Shown: positions 1 through 6,469, counted from the stretch's first letter. The stretch: 6,652 bases of DNA from an uncultured Akkermansia sp. (GCA_900766865.1 CAAFXA010000022.1:1-6652), one strand, 5' to 3'. Translations and numbers: made by a program. The notes: a model not told the origin generated them from the sequence alone.

Positions 1-224
1 AGAAGGCCACCGGCGATGGCACCGGCTACTACGGACTCGGAGTCACCACCCAGGGCCAGACCGATACCGGCACCGATTACAGCACCACCCAGAGCACCCA
101 GGGTGGAACCCTGAATCTGAGTCACGCTGGTGTCGTCCATGTTCTGGCAGGAGGTTAAGGGAGCGGCCATGATGCTGAGTGCAAGGATGCCGGCAGTCGT
201 TGTCTTGATTTTGTTGTTGTTCAT
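1..224 (-). CDS. Glycine-zipper lipoprotein (partial, 3' end outside window)
   Basis: This is the first 74 codons of a gene that reads off the left edge. Translation begins MNNNKIKTTT, followed by a hydrophobic stretch and the lipobox LTSC, with the lipidated cysteine at residue 26. This is a type II signal peptide, so the mature protein should be attached to a membrane. Residue +2 is Gln rather than Asp, which by the enterobacterial Lol rule would favour the outer membrane. From residue 39 glycines recur every four residues (39, 43, 47, 51, 55, 59), giving an unbroken run of GxxxG motifs, then GxxxG again at 68-72. This is a glycine zipper of the kind found in small outer-membrane lipoproteins and in the N-terminal part of some OmpA-like lipoproteins. 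Whether a further domain follows cannot be seen. The gene starts 33 bases after the preceding stop and has no obvious Shine-Dalgarno sequence. It is probably the last visible member of the unit starting at 2991. Confidence 0.85.
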   Translation of the reverse strand, partial: MNNNKIKTTTAGILALSIMAAPLTSCQNMDDTSVTQIQGSTLGALGGAVIGAGIGLALGGDSESVVAGAIAGGL

Positions 225-257
225 GTTATTGTATTGGTGTTAGTATGAAGAGAATGT

Positions 258-1268
258 TTAGTCTTTAGTTGCCATCTTCTGGGGGCCGGTATAATTGAAG
301 CGCTTATACTTGGGCGTCAGAGACGGGCGGTCGCCGGTGGTGAGGATTTCCTGCATGCCAGCAATCTTACCGTCGCTGTTAACGAGCAACGTGGTCTTGT
401 TGTATGCAGCAATCTCCTTACCTGCGGCTTTGTTGGAATAAAGGAGGACGTAGCAGATTTCCACCTGAAGGCCGGAAACGCCTACCTCCAGAATCTCTAC
501 AGCGCGCTCGGGGAACTGCGTCACAATCTTCTGAGCTTTGGTCAGCAGATTCGAGCGGGCTGCGGGTTTGCCGGACTTCATATCAATCACCTCTTCCGTG
601 AAGAGGGTCTCGAAGAGACCGGCATCGGGTCTGTTGCTGGTGAGAAGGTTCAGACGCTTCTCAACGATGTAGTTCACAAAGCTGTCGGCCAGGGAGCCAT
701 CTTCATTGCGAACAAGCATCTTACCGGAATCGTCCGTCTTCTGCGGCTCAGCAGTCTTCTCTGGAGCCTTCAACTTCTCCAGGCGCTCGCCAATGAGACG
801 GAGAGCCTCATGGCGGAAGCTGTTGTAGTTTGAGGTATTCGTGAAGAACTCCTGCAGGTCGTGCATACTGGACACGTCCGTACCGGCTAGTACATTGTAG
901 AGCCAGCGGCGGGAATCTGCAATACTCTGAGAAGTACCATAGTTGCCATCATAGAAGCACTTGACCAGTTCCGCCTGGGAGCGCACATGACCATCCGTTG
1001 CAGCAATAAGCAGAGCCTTATGCGCCATGGATGCGGCCCAGCGGGTATTCTGGTTGCGATACTCGTTCACCACCTTGTCGTACTGAGAGGACTCCAGACG
1101 GCTGACGGCCTCGTAGGTCTGCAATACGCCGGCATCGCAGGGCTCAGCAGGAGCAAGTTGCTTTGTATCGCGCACCGTGCGGGGCTGCAACTCTTTTACC
1201 GCACCCTCGGAAAGGCTGGTCATTGCGGCCACCATGGCTGCGGTAGTTACTGTAATGTAAGATTTCAT
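258..1268 (-). CDS. Secreted protein with Sel1-like repeat and probable NTF2-like domain
   Basis: This is a 336-residue protein of unknown function. The N-terminus (MKSYITVTTAAMVAAM) is a short basic start plus a moderately hydrophobic segment ending near residue 23, so export is likely, although no ideal AxA cleavage site is present. Residues about 86-128 match the Sel1 (TPR-like) pattern: an Ala-rich helix, DGH, QAELVKCFYDGNYG, then a second helix with RRWLYNVLA. Such repeats usually bind protein partners. After a charged linker (about 165-190), residues about 195-312 look like an NTF2/SnoaL-type alpha+beta cone: helix FVNYIVEKRLNLL, the segment LFETLFTEEVIDM, then strands with VEICYVLLYS and KTTLLVNSDGKIAGMQEI. 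The NTF2 call is an inference from the pattern; I see no catalytic residues and expect a binding role. The ATG lies 21 bases after the upstream stop with no Shine-Dalgarno sequence, consistent with co-transcription. Confidence 0.85.
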   Translation of the reverse strand: MKSYITVTTAAMVAAMTSLSEGAVKELQPRTVRDTKQLAPAEPCDAGVLQTYEAVSRLESSQYDKVVNEYRNQNTRWAASMAHKALLIAATDGHVRSQAELVKCFYDGNYGTSQSIADSRRWLYNVLAGTDVSSMHDLQEFFTNTSNYNSFRHEALRLIGERLEKLKAPEKTAEPQKTDDSGKMLVRNEDGSLADSFVNYIVEKRLNLLTSNRPDAGLFETLFTEEVIDMKSGKPAARSNLLTKAQKIVTQFPERAVEILEVGVSGLQVEICYVLLYSNKAAGKEIAAYNKTTLLVNSDGKIAGMQEILTTGDRPSLTPKYKRFNYTGPQKMATKD

Positions 1269-1289
1269 GGTAGATAAAATGCTGAGTTA

Positions 1290-2729
1290 TTAGTTCTTGT
1301 TGCTTTTCTCGAGCAGGAGCTGAATGTCCTGCGCACGCATCGCAATGATGAGATTGCTCACCACGAAATCCATGATAATCAGAATGATGGTCCATACAAC
1401 CCAGCTGGCGGCAATACCAGCCAGTGTGATGCACACGCCAAAGAGGAGAAGGTTCCACCCCAGTGCTGAGCATCCGTTACTCCAGGCGGCCTCTCTGGCT
1501 TCGATAGAGGCTGCAATCATCTTCTCCATGCTGCTGATAAGTGCAGCATGGCGATCACGCAGTGCCTTCAGATTGGCGGGATAGTCTGCTATCTCGCTCT
1601 TAAGCGTCTGAGCGGCGTCCTTTACAGGAGCAACTTTACCCATCACGGTCCAGTCGCGCAGCACAGTATTCTTGGAATTGTTGAGGCTCTCGCTTACGCC
1701 GGCAAGCGTGTTCAGCTGCTGGTCAATCGGGCGCATCTCGTTGCTCAGACGATTGATTTCATCCTGGCACTGTCTGATACGCTCATTCAGGTTCTTAATG
1801 CGCTGCTTATCCTCGTCGGTGAGCTCAGGGTTCGGGTCAATACCTTCCTCGGTGGATTCCTTTTTCATGTCCGGGCTCTCGCGAAGGAACGGCAGCCAGC
1901 CGACAAGGCGGGCAACATAACCACGGAAATCTTCCACCTGTTTGGTATCAAGCAGTTCATTACCCATTACCACGGAAACAGAACCCGGCAGCTGGCGACC
2001 CACACTCACGAGGTTCTTATCCTCGGCGGCATTTTCGTAAAGCGGAGCCTTATTCATGAGCTCCGTTTTGCGGGGGATGTAGGTAATGACCTTCTGGCGC
2101 ACGCGGTAAGAATTATAGATATTCTGGATTTCCTGCTTCAGCTGAGCAATCTGGCGCTCCTGCTCAGCAATTTTGGCAAGAATAGCCTGCTTCTTCTCCT
2201 GTACAGAGCCAACAAGCTTATCCAGTCCGGTGAAGATACTCTTGTACATCTCCTGTTTCAGACCTTCGAGCTCCTGCATCTTCTGCTCAACAGTCACAAG
2301 GTATTGCTCGCAAGCCTCGGCCGTGTCCAGAGCCGGAATCTCCAGCGGTGCAAAATGGTAGCCGGAAGAAAGAGGGCTCACCTTCTTCACTTCGTCCAGA
2401 GCAACAGACACCTCATGGTTGAAAGCCTCCACAGCGCTGCTCAGAGCGTTGCGAGCGTCTGCAACACGCTGCTCGTGGCCATTGATGAAATCCTTTTCCT
2501 CCTGAGCACAACGAGTCTTGGTTTCAGCCAGTTCCTTCTTCTGCTTTTCAATGAGCTGCGTAGCCGAAGCATAGGCCTGAGTGAGGGGACCGAGCCCCAT
2601 CGTCGTTGTCACCACTGTATAAATGCCCCAACCGGAAGAGGCGAGAAGGCCGAGCAGCAGCATAACGTATGCAACGGCCCGAACGCCCTTCACAAAGGAG
2701 TATCCTGCAATGAAAGATTCTTTTTTCAT
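1290..2729 (-). CDS. Membrane-anchored coiled-coil protein, unknown function
   Basis: This is a 479-residue protein that I do not recognise as a named family. A transmembrane helix spans about 17-40 (VRAVAYVMLLLGLLASSGWGI). It is followed by long charged heptad-like helices at about 52-115 and 140-210 (for example QEKKQAILAKIAEQERQIAQ), a non-coil segment at about 211-285 with possible strands (VITYIPRK, GSVSVVMGNELL), and a third coil at about 302-345. A long hydrophobic stretch at about 421-465, enough for one or two helices, precedes a short charged tail. The likely topology is a large coiled-coil domain held to the inner membrane at both ends. The frame stays open upstream to an ATG at 2813, but that start would overlap the previous gene. 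The ATG at 2729 lies 22 bases after that gene's stop, has GGAG just upstream (spacing only 2 bases), and begins MKKESF, so I prefer it. The neighbours are all envelope proteins. Confidence 0.87.
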   Translation of the reverse strand: MKKESFIAGYSFVKGVRAVAYVMLLLGLLASSGWGIYTVVTTTMGLGPLTQAYASATQLIEKQKKELAETKTRCAQEEKDFINGHEQRVADARNALSSAVEAFNHEVSVALDEVKKVSPLSSGYHFAPLEIPALDTAEACEQYLVTVEQKMQELEGLKQEMYKSIFTGLDKLVGSVQEKKQAILAKIAEQERQIAQLKQEIQNIYNSYRVRQKVITYIPRKTELMNKAPLYENAAEDKNLVSVGRQLPGSVSVVMGNELLDTKQVEDFRGYVARLVGWLPFLRESPDMKKESTEEGIDPNPELTDEDKQRIKNLNERIRQCQDEINRLSNEMRPIDQQLNTLAGVSESLNNSKNTVLRDWTVMGKVAPVKDAAQTLKSEIADYPANLKALRDRHAALISSMEKMIAASIEAREAAWSNGCSALGWNLLLFGVCITLAGIAASWVVWTIILIIMDFVVSNLIIAMRAQDIQLLLEKSNKN

Positions 2730-2751
2730 ATCTCCGTTATGTATTCGAGGA

Positions 2752-2991
2752 TTAGAGCAGGAAAAGCACGCCTGCATACAGAAGCTGCAGAAGAGCAATA
2801 CCGGCGGCGACAATCGTCATAATCTTCGCCGTCTTAATTGTCAACGCCTTGAGCTTTTCTGCCCGTTCGGCCCAACTGATCGGTTGCGCAGGGGGCGCAG
2901 GAGGCATCGGGATATCCACAGGCAAAGCTGCTGGCATATCAACCTCCTCCGGCAGCACCTGCGGTACTAGTGGAGTTACTTGTTGTTCCAT
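2752..2991 (-). CDS. Small proline-rich tail-anchored membrane protein
   Basis: This is a 79-residue protein of unknown function and the first gene of the left-hand unit. Residues 1-38 are rich in Pro, Val and acidic residues (PLVPQVLPEEV, IPMPPAPPAQP) and probably disordered. Residues 39-55 form an amphipathic helix (SWAERAEKLKALTIKTAK). Residues about 56-79 are a hydrophobic helix that ends at the stop codon, so the protein is a C-terminal tail anchor with its proline-rich part probably in the cytoplasm. The frame is also open upstream, with ATGs at 3066 and 3060. The longer reading would add an Ala/Cys-rich stretch that lies in the predicted leader with its hairpins, so I prefer the ATG at 2991. 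That choice is not certain. Neither start has a clear Shine-Dalgarno sequence. The stop is 22 bases before the next gene, suggesting the two proteins act together. Confidence 0.72.
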   Translation of the reverse strand: MEQQVTPLVPQVLPEEVDMPAALPVDIPMPPAPPAQPISWAERAEKLKALTIKTAKIMTIVAAGIALLQLLYAGVLFLL

Positions 2992-3015
2992 AATTGTGTA
3001 AGTAAGTTCAGCAGA

Positions 3016-3041
3016 GCAGCATGTTCCCCATGCTGCAGCAT
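3016..3041 (-). promoter_or_regulatory. Leader hairpin with alternative pairing
   Basis: On the minus-strand transcript the heptamer GCAGCAT sits between two copies of its complement ATGCTGC. It can pair with the copy just 5' of it, the two forming the perfect 12-base palindrome ATGCTGCAGCAT (3030-3041), or with the copy 3' of it. The second option gives an 8-bp stem (GCAGCATG with CATGCTGC, 3016-3036) and a 5-base loop GGGAA in the RNA. The hairpin ends 24 bases before the ATG at 2991. There is no U-tract after it, so it is not a terminator. A role in the leader RNA is inferred. Confidence 0.45.
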
Positions 3042-3065
3042 TGTAAACGGCCAGCCCCATCCCCA

Positions 3066-3103
3066 TATCGTATGCGAGGAAGGCAGCATCGCAGTCTACG
3101 ATA
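3066..3103 (-). promoter_or_regulatory. Bulged 12-bp inverted repeat over predicted transcription start
   Basis: TATCGTA (3066-3072) is complementary to TACGATA (3097-3103), and TGCGA (3073-3077) to TCGCA (3089-3093). The result is 12 pairs broken only by a 3-base bulge (3094-3096) around an 11-base centre. It starts 3 bases downstream of the predicted -10 box and covers the expected start near 3100. It could be a repressor operator. If transcription starts slightly earlier than predicted, it could also fold as a leader hairpin. The repeat is seen directly; the role is inferred. Confidence 0.45.
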
Positions 3104-3106
3104 CGG

Positions 3107-3135
3107 AGTATATCAGTTTATCCTTCCTATGTACA
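3107..3135 (-). promoter_or_regulatory. Sigma70-type promoter with extended -10 for the left-hand unit
   Basis: Read on the minus strand, TGTACA (3135-3130, four of six matches to the -35 consensus) is followed after exactly 17 bases by TATACT (3112-3107, five of six matches to the -10 consensus). The -10 is preceded by TG plus one base, the extended -10 motif. Transcription would begin near 3100, giving a leader of about 109 bases before the ATG at 2991. It lies in the only sizeable intergenic gap, just where a promoter for the following four genes is needed. Confidence 0.55.
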
Positions 3136-3177
3136 GCATATTTTCTGTTTTTTACCTACTACATCAAGAAATATACC

Positions 3178-3200
3178 AAAAAAATGGCGGCATGGCGCAT
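3178..3200 (-). terminator. Weak rho-independent terminator candidate after gluQ
   Basis: About 67 bases after the gluQ stop, the minus strand carries a short GC-rich stem, ATGCG pairing with CGCCAT around a 6-base loop with one bulged C (3184-3200), followed at once by a run of seven Ts (3184-3178). The stem is short, five pairs, so termination may be partial. Its position between the two units supports the call. Confidence 0.35.
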
Positions 3201-3267
3201 GGTAAATATCAAAATAGCTCCGCACAAGGCATCCACTCCGGTATTTTCCCGCGAGGAAGCCCCCAGC

Positions 3268-4140
3268 TTACACCTGCCAGATACCCCCATTGGCTAGGGC
3301 CGCATGGAGCGAATCCATCACCGCGGATGGACTGAGCCCCGCCTCCCGCAGAGAAGCCAGGGAACGCGCTCCGTCTCGCTTGGCAAGGCGTTTACCGGCA
3401 TTATCCTTCAGCAGTTCATGGTGGCAGTATAAGGGAGTGGGCAGTCCCAGCACCGCTTGCAAGGCGCGATGAATGTGGGTTGCCTCAAACAAATCTTCCC
3501 CTCGTGTAACATGGGTTACCCCCTGCGCGGCGTCGTCCACCACTACGGCGAGATGATAGCTGGCCGGCATCTCTTTACGCGCCAATACCACATCCCCGAA
3601 CTCCGTAGGCACACAACACTGTACACCGCGGCGCATATCCTCCCACTGCGGGCATCCAATCAGCTCTCGAACACGCTGCATATCAATTCGCCAGGCATGA
3701 GCATCCCCACGAGCCAGGCGCTCCGCCACAACATCCGGCGACAGCTTGCGGCAGGTACCAGGGTAGAGATAGCCCAGGCTGCTGTGTGGAGCCCTGCCCA
3801 TCTCGGCTATCTGGGCTTTAATCTCGCTGCGTGTGCAAAAACAAGGGTAGAGCAACCCCATCTCCCGCAACCTGTCCAGAGCTGCCGCATACACACCGAA
3901 GCGCTCACTCTGCACCATCACCTCACCATCAAAGCGCAGATTGAGCCACGCCAGATCCTCATACATGAGCTCCACCCACTCCCGGCTGCGGGAGCGCGTT
4001 ACATCTATATCCTCAACGCGCAACAGGCAGCGACCGCCGTGCGCATCTGCAAAGCGCCGGGCCTGCAACGCTGCAAGCAAATGCCCCACGTGCAGCGGAC
4101 CGCTGGGCGTGGGGGCAAAGCGTGTAATGACAGGTGCCAT
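3268..4140 (-). CDS. gluQ: Glutamyl-Q tRNA(Asp) synthetase
   Basis: GluQ activates glutamate with ATP without needing tRNA, then transfers it to the queuosine base at position 34 of tRNA(Asp). It is a paralogue of the catalytic half of glutamyl-tRNA synthetase and acts in the cytoplasm. The 290 residues match the family length and, as in the family, there is no anticodon-binding domain. Visible motifs are RFAPTPSGPLHVGH at 7-20 (the HIGH-type class I signature), LRVEDID at 40-46, RGEDLF at 213-218, and a KMSKS-type loop GKRLAKRDGA at 249-258. The zinc site of the E. coli enzyme (YadB), Cys-x-Cys then Tyr-x3-Cys, is intact as C100, C102, Y126 and C130. The ATG shares one base with the TGA of the upstream gene (TGATG), implying translational coupling. 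The sequence looks functional. A full-length GltX is excluded by the missing C-terminal domain. Activity would require queuosine genes elsewhere in the genome. Confidence 0.95.
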   Translation of the reverse strand: MAPVITRFAPTPSGPLHVGHLLAALQARRFADAHGGRCLLRVEDIDVTRSRSREWVELMYEDLAWLNLRFDGEVMVQSERFGVYAAALDRLREMGLLYPCFCTRSEIKAQIAEMGRAPHSSLGYLYPGTCRKLSPDVVAERLARGDAHAWRIDMQRVRELIGCPQWEDMRRGVQCCVPTEFGDVVLARKEMPASYHLAVVVDDAAQGVTHVTRGEDLFEATHIHRALQAVLGLPTPLYCHHELLKDNAGKRLAKRDGARSLASLREAGLSPSAVMDSLHAALANGGIWQV

Positions 4141-6026
4141 CAGTATGTAGCCTCAACTATCACCTTTGTTACTTCCTCAATTCCCGCCTTTGCCAGGTTG
4201 GAGTTGGGGTAGAAGCAACGTGCGCGGTAATAGCCGGCAAGCGCAGAACCATACTCTTTTCTGGAGCGGCAATCATCTGCCTCCCGGAGAGCCATCACAA
4301 AGTCATTAGCCTCGGACGCGTAGCGGTGGTACTCGTCCATAAAGCTCTTATCCGCCGTATATCGCTCATCGGCCTTCAACTCGTGGAGCTTCTCATACGC
4401 CACACAGGGGCCCATGGTGCGGTCCTGCAGAGCAACACTCTTCAGCTCGGCCAGCATGGCATCGATGCGAGCTATCAGCTCGATAGACTCCATGTACTTT
4501 TTCTCCAGCTCCTGTTCGGTAGCCACCACCTTAAAGCGCTCACGTTCCTTGTAAATGGTGCGGAATTCCTTGCGGTCGTAAAGCACACGGAACTCGGCCT
4601 TCTGAGGCTCGAAGCTATCCAGGCGGGCTACCTCATCCTCACCCTTCTGGAGGTTGGGGTTACGCGGCCAGATAATAGCGGCCTCGGTTGCATGCTTTTT
4701 GAATTCCTCATCATTCCCCTCGGCCAGAGCCTTTCGGGCAGCGCGCAGGGCAAAATCGCTCTGCCGTTTCTTTCCGGCGGTGTACGACATGAGCAGAGAA
4801 TCATCAAACTCCACATCCATCTTCTTCATCTCCGCGGCTATCTCCTCCACCTTGTCGTAGTCGCGGGCATTCAGAGCCGAAAGTGAGCGCTTGCGCAGGT
4901 TCCAGTATTCAGCAATGCGCATGCGATCTTTCGCCGGGAAGGTAGCAACACTCTGCATGTACTCACCAATAGCCACGGCGGTGATAAGACGATTAGTGGC
5001 CTCCCCGAGCTTATTCTGAGCCAGGGCACCATGAACGGCATCAATGCTCTGGTCCACCTCGCGGCGGGCATTACTGGCCAGGGTGTCGATAGTATTGATG
5101 GTAGGAGGCATGCCGGAAATGCCGGTAAACATCTTATAGGCATCCGAGTTCTTATCCAGATCCACACGAGTGTCACCATCGCGGAACACGTGGCGATACA
5201 CGCGCGCACCGATAACGGCATGGTCGAACCTGCGCTGCAACAGGAAGCCCACCACAACCGACTGGTAGTTCACCTTGGCCAGCGGAAGAGATGCCTGGCT
5301 GGAAGCTTGGTTGGCCCCCTGCTTTGCTTTTTTCTCTGCAATCTTGCTGGTATTGGCAGCAATCTCGTAGGTATGGGAAACGGTGTTACTGGAACCACCA
5401 CCGGCGGCATGCTTACTGGAGCGCTGCCCCTTCTGCGTATTGCGGTTGGTCAGGGTGTTGGTACGCTTAATCAGTTTATCTATTTCCTTGTCCAGCTCTG
5501 CATTGGCTTCATCTCTGCGGCGGTTGGCTCGCTGCACATCCAGAGCACTCACAATGGCACTGGCCAGTGTACCGGCCTGACCACCATCTCCGGGATATTC
5601 GGAAACATCATACAACCCGGTACCAATCGTTACCAGCGTTTTACCGCCAATGCGACTAGCTCCCTTGGTGTACTTCTGCGTATACTTCACGATAGCCTCC
5701 ATCTTCTGACGATACAGGCGTGAGAGCTCCGTGTCATCCGGCGTCTGGCTGAGGTATTTTTCGAATCGCTCGCGCACAACGGCATTGTTGCCGATGTCGA
5801 ACTTGGCACCACCGTAGGACATGGTGTCATTGGACGGATCCAGCAGCGGCAACTCCATGCCGAACATCTGCGGCGGCGGGGTCTCACCTATGCGGTTCGG
5901 GTCGTCGTTCGACACACCGCTCTGGGCCTGAGAACTGCGCCCGGAGGCATCAAAACTGTTAGGCATCTGGGCCTGTGCTGTACCCAGGGCCAATGCAATA
6001 AGGGGGAACAGATAGAGCGCTTTCAT
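4140..6026 (-). CDS. Secreted TPR-like helical protein, unknown function
   Basis: This is a 628-residue exported protein that I cannot assign to a named family. It opens with a clear signal peptide (MKALYLFPLIALALGTAQAQ), cleaved after AQA at residue 19. A low-complexity stretch to about 70 is followed by mixed sequence with a Gly-rich segment (TLVTIGTGLYD, residues 130-140), a very basic coiled or disordered region at about 167-245, and from about 316 to the end an almost wholly helical part. TPR-like helix pairs are visible there, for example ALRAARKALAEGNDEEFKKH (426-445) and YGSALAGYYRARCFYPNSN near the C-terminus (592-610). This suggests a periplasmic or outer-membrane scaffold. The frame includes a GTG one codon earlier (6029). 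I chose the ATG at 6026 because it overlaps the preceding TGA as TGATG, exactly as at the other end of this gene. Partners probably include the preceding membrane protein. Confidence 0.88.
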   Translation of the reverse strand: MKALYLFPLIALALGTAQAQMPNSFDASGRSSQAQSGVSNDDPNRIGETPPPQMFGMELPLLDPSNDTMSYGGAKFDIGNNAVVRERFEKYLSQTPDDTELSRLYRQKMEAIVKYTQKYTKGASRIGGKTLVTIGTGLYDVSEYPGDGGQAGTLASAIVSALDVQRANRRRDEANAELDKEIDKLIKRTNTLTNRNTQKGQRSSKHAAGGGSSNTVSHTYEIAANTSKIAEKKAKQGANQASSQASLPLAKVNYQSVVVGFLLQRRFDHAVIGARVYRHVFRDGDTRVDLDKNSDAYKMFTGISGMPPTINTIDTLASNARREVDQSIDAVHGALAQNKLGEATNRLITAVAIGEYMQSVATFPAKDRMRIAEYWNLRKRSLSALNARDYDKVEEIAAEMKKMDVEFDDSLLMSYTAGKKRQSDFALRAARKALAEGNDEEFKKHATEAAIIWPRNPNLQKGEDEVARLDSFEPQKAEFRVLYDRKEFRTIYKERERFKVVATEQELEKKYMESIELIARIDAMLAELKSVALQDRTMGPCVAYEKLHELKADERYTADKSFMDEYHRYASEANDFVMALREADDCRSRKEYGSALAGYYRARCFYPNSNLAKAGIEEVTKVIVEATY

Positions 6027-6469
6027 CACTTTGCCTTCACTTCATTTACCACCAGAATTCCTTTTACCTCGTTGCCATCGGCGCTGCGGCCGGAACGGCA
6101 GGAGACGTCAAAAATAAATGTATCGCCACGCGTGATGTTGATGGGCTGGGGATTGCTCTCCAGTACCAGCAGCGGCAGACGCTCATTGCGGTTATTACGC
6201 ATGGAAACCGACACCATACGGTTTCCGGCATGGGATTCGATACTCTCTACCTTGCCTTCCAGGATGTAGCGATTGCCGGTAGCGGCAAAGCGGGAGCCAT
6301 CATGCCGATACTGGGCAATATTGAACGGCTGCGGCTCATTACCACTGCGCGAAGAGGGTTTAAAGAAAAGCATACCTGCCAGCAATACTACCAACAGACA
6401 CAACCCACCCATGATAAGCGGTGTGGAATTCTTTTTCTTGCCGCGACCGCGGCGTGAACTTCTGGCCAT
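6026..6469 (-). CDS. Single-pass membrane protein with beta-rich (possible OB-fold) domain
   Basis: This is a 147-residue protein of unknown function. It starts with a strongly basic cytoplasmic head (MARSSRRGRGKKKN), then one transmembrane helix at about 17-36 (PLIMGGLCLLVVLLAGMLFF), a polar linker to about 65, and a beta-rich domain from 67 to 145. That domain has strands such as RYILEGKVESI, RMVSVSMRN, PLLVLES, DTFIFDVSC and VKGILVVNEV. Its order and the closing GDTFIF then VKGILVV resemble a five-stranded OB-fold barrel, but this is only pattern resemblance. By the positive-inside rule the domain is outside the cytoplasm. The gene follows the previous stop by 33 bases with an AT-rich spacer and no Shine-Dalgarno sequence. 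It overlaps the next gene as TGATG. A role beside the secreted TPR-like protein is inferred from that coupling. Confidence 0.85.
   Translation of the reverse strand: MARSSRRGRGKKKNSTPLIMGGLCLLVVLLAGMLFFKPSSRSGNEPQPFNIAQYRHDGSRFAATGNRYILEGKVESIESHAGNRMVSVSMRNNRNERLPLLVLESNPQPINITRGDTFIFDVSCRSGRSADGNEVKGILVVNEVKAK

Noticed and set aside
1144..1473. Minus-strand open frame of 109 codons spanning the end of the coiled-coil gene and the start of the next
   Set aside because: It overlaps both accepted genes out of frame, and its His/Cys-rich product resembles no protein.
2730..2813. An N-terminal extension of the coiled-coil protein to the ATG at 2813
   Set aside because: The extra 28 residues overlap the tail-anchored gene. 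The ATG at 2729 sits cleanly after that gene's stop and directly before a normal membrane-anchor N-terminus.
1548..2822. A 424-codon open frame on the plus strand opposite the coiled-coil gene
   Set aside because: It is codon-aligned with the minus-strand gene, so its stops would need TTA, CTA or TCA codons there, which that gene largely avoids. Its product is a low-complexity Leu/His/Arg-rich sequence with no domain. It is a shadow of codon bias.
3016..3036. The 8-bp hairpin as a rho-independent terminator
   Set aside because: No T-run follows the stem on either strand.
2980..3297. Plus-strand open frames across the intergenic region, one with a hydrophobic stretch
   Set aside because: They overlap the end of gluQ, the promoter candidate and the start of the tail-anchored gene. 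They start at a weak TTG or an unsupported ATG, and the hydrophobic run comes from the AT-rich promoter DNA.
3457..4212. Plus-strand open frame of 251 codons opposite gluQ
   Set aside because: It lies in the codon-aligned antisense frame of a clearly conserved enzyme and encodes no recognisable motif.
4134..5723. Two long plus-strand open frames (4134-4886 and 5031-5723) opposite the TPR-like gene
   Set aside because: Both lie in the codon-aligned antisense frame. The minus-strand reading has a signal peptide, helix repeats and coupled neighbours on both sides.
6027..6029. GTG as start of the TPR-like protein
   Set aside because: It adds only one residue. The next codon is an ATG in a TGATG overlap, the same junction used at the other end of this gene.
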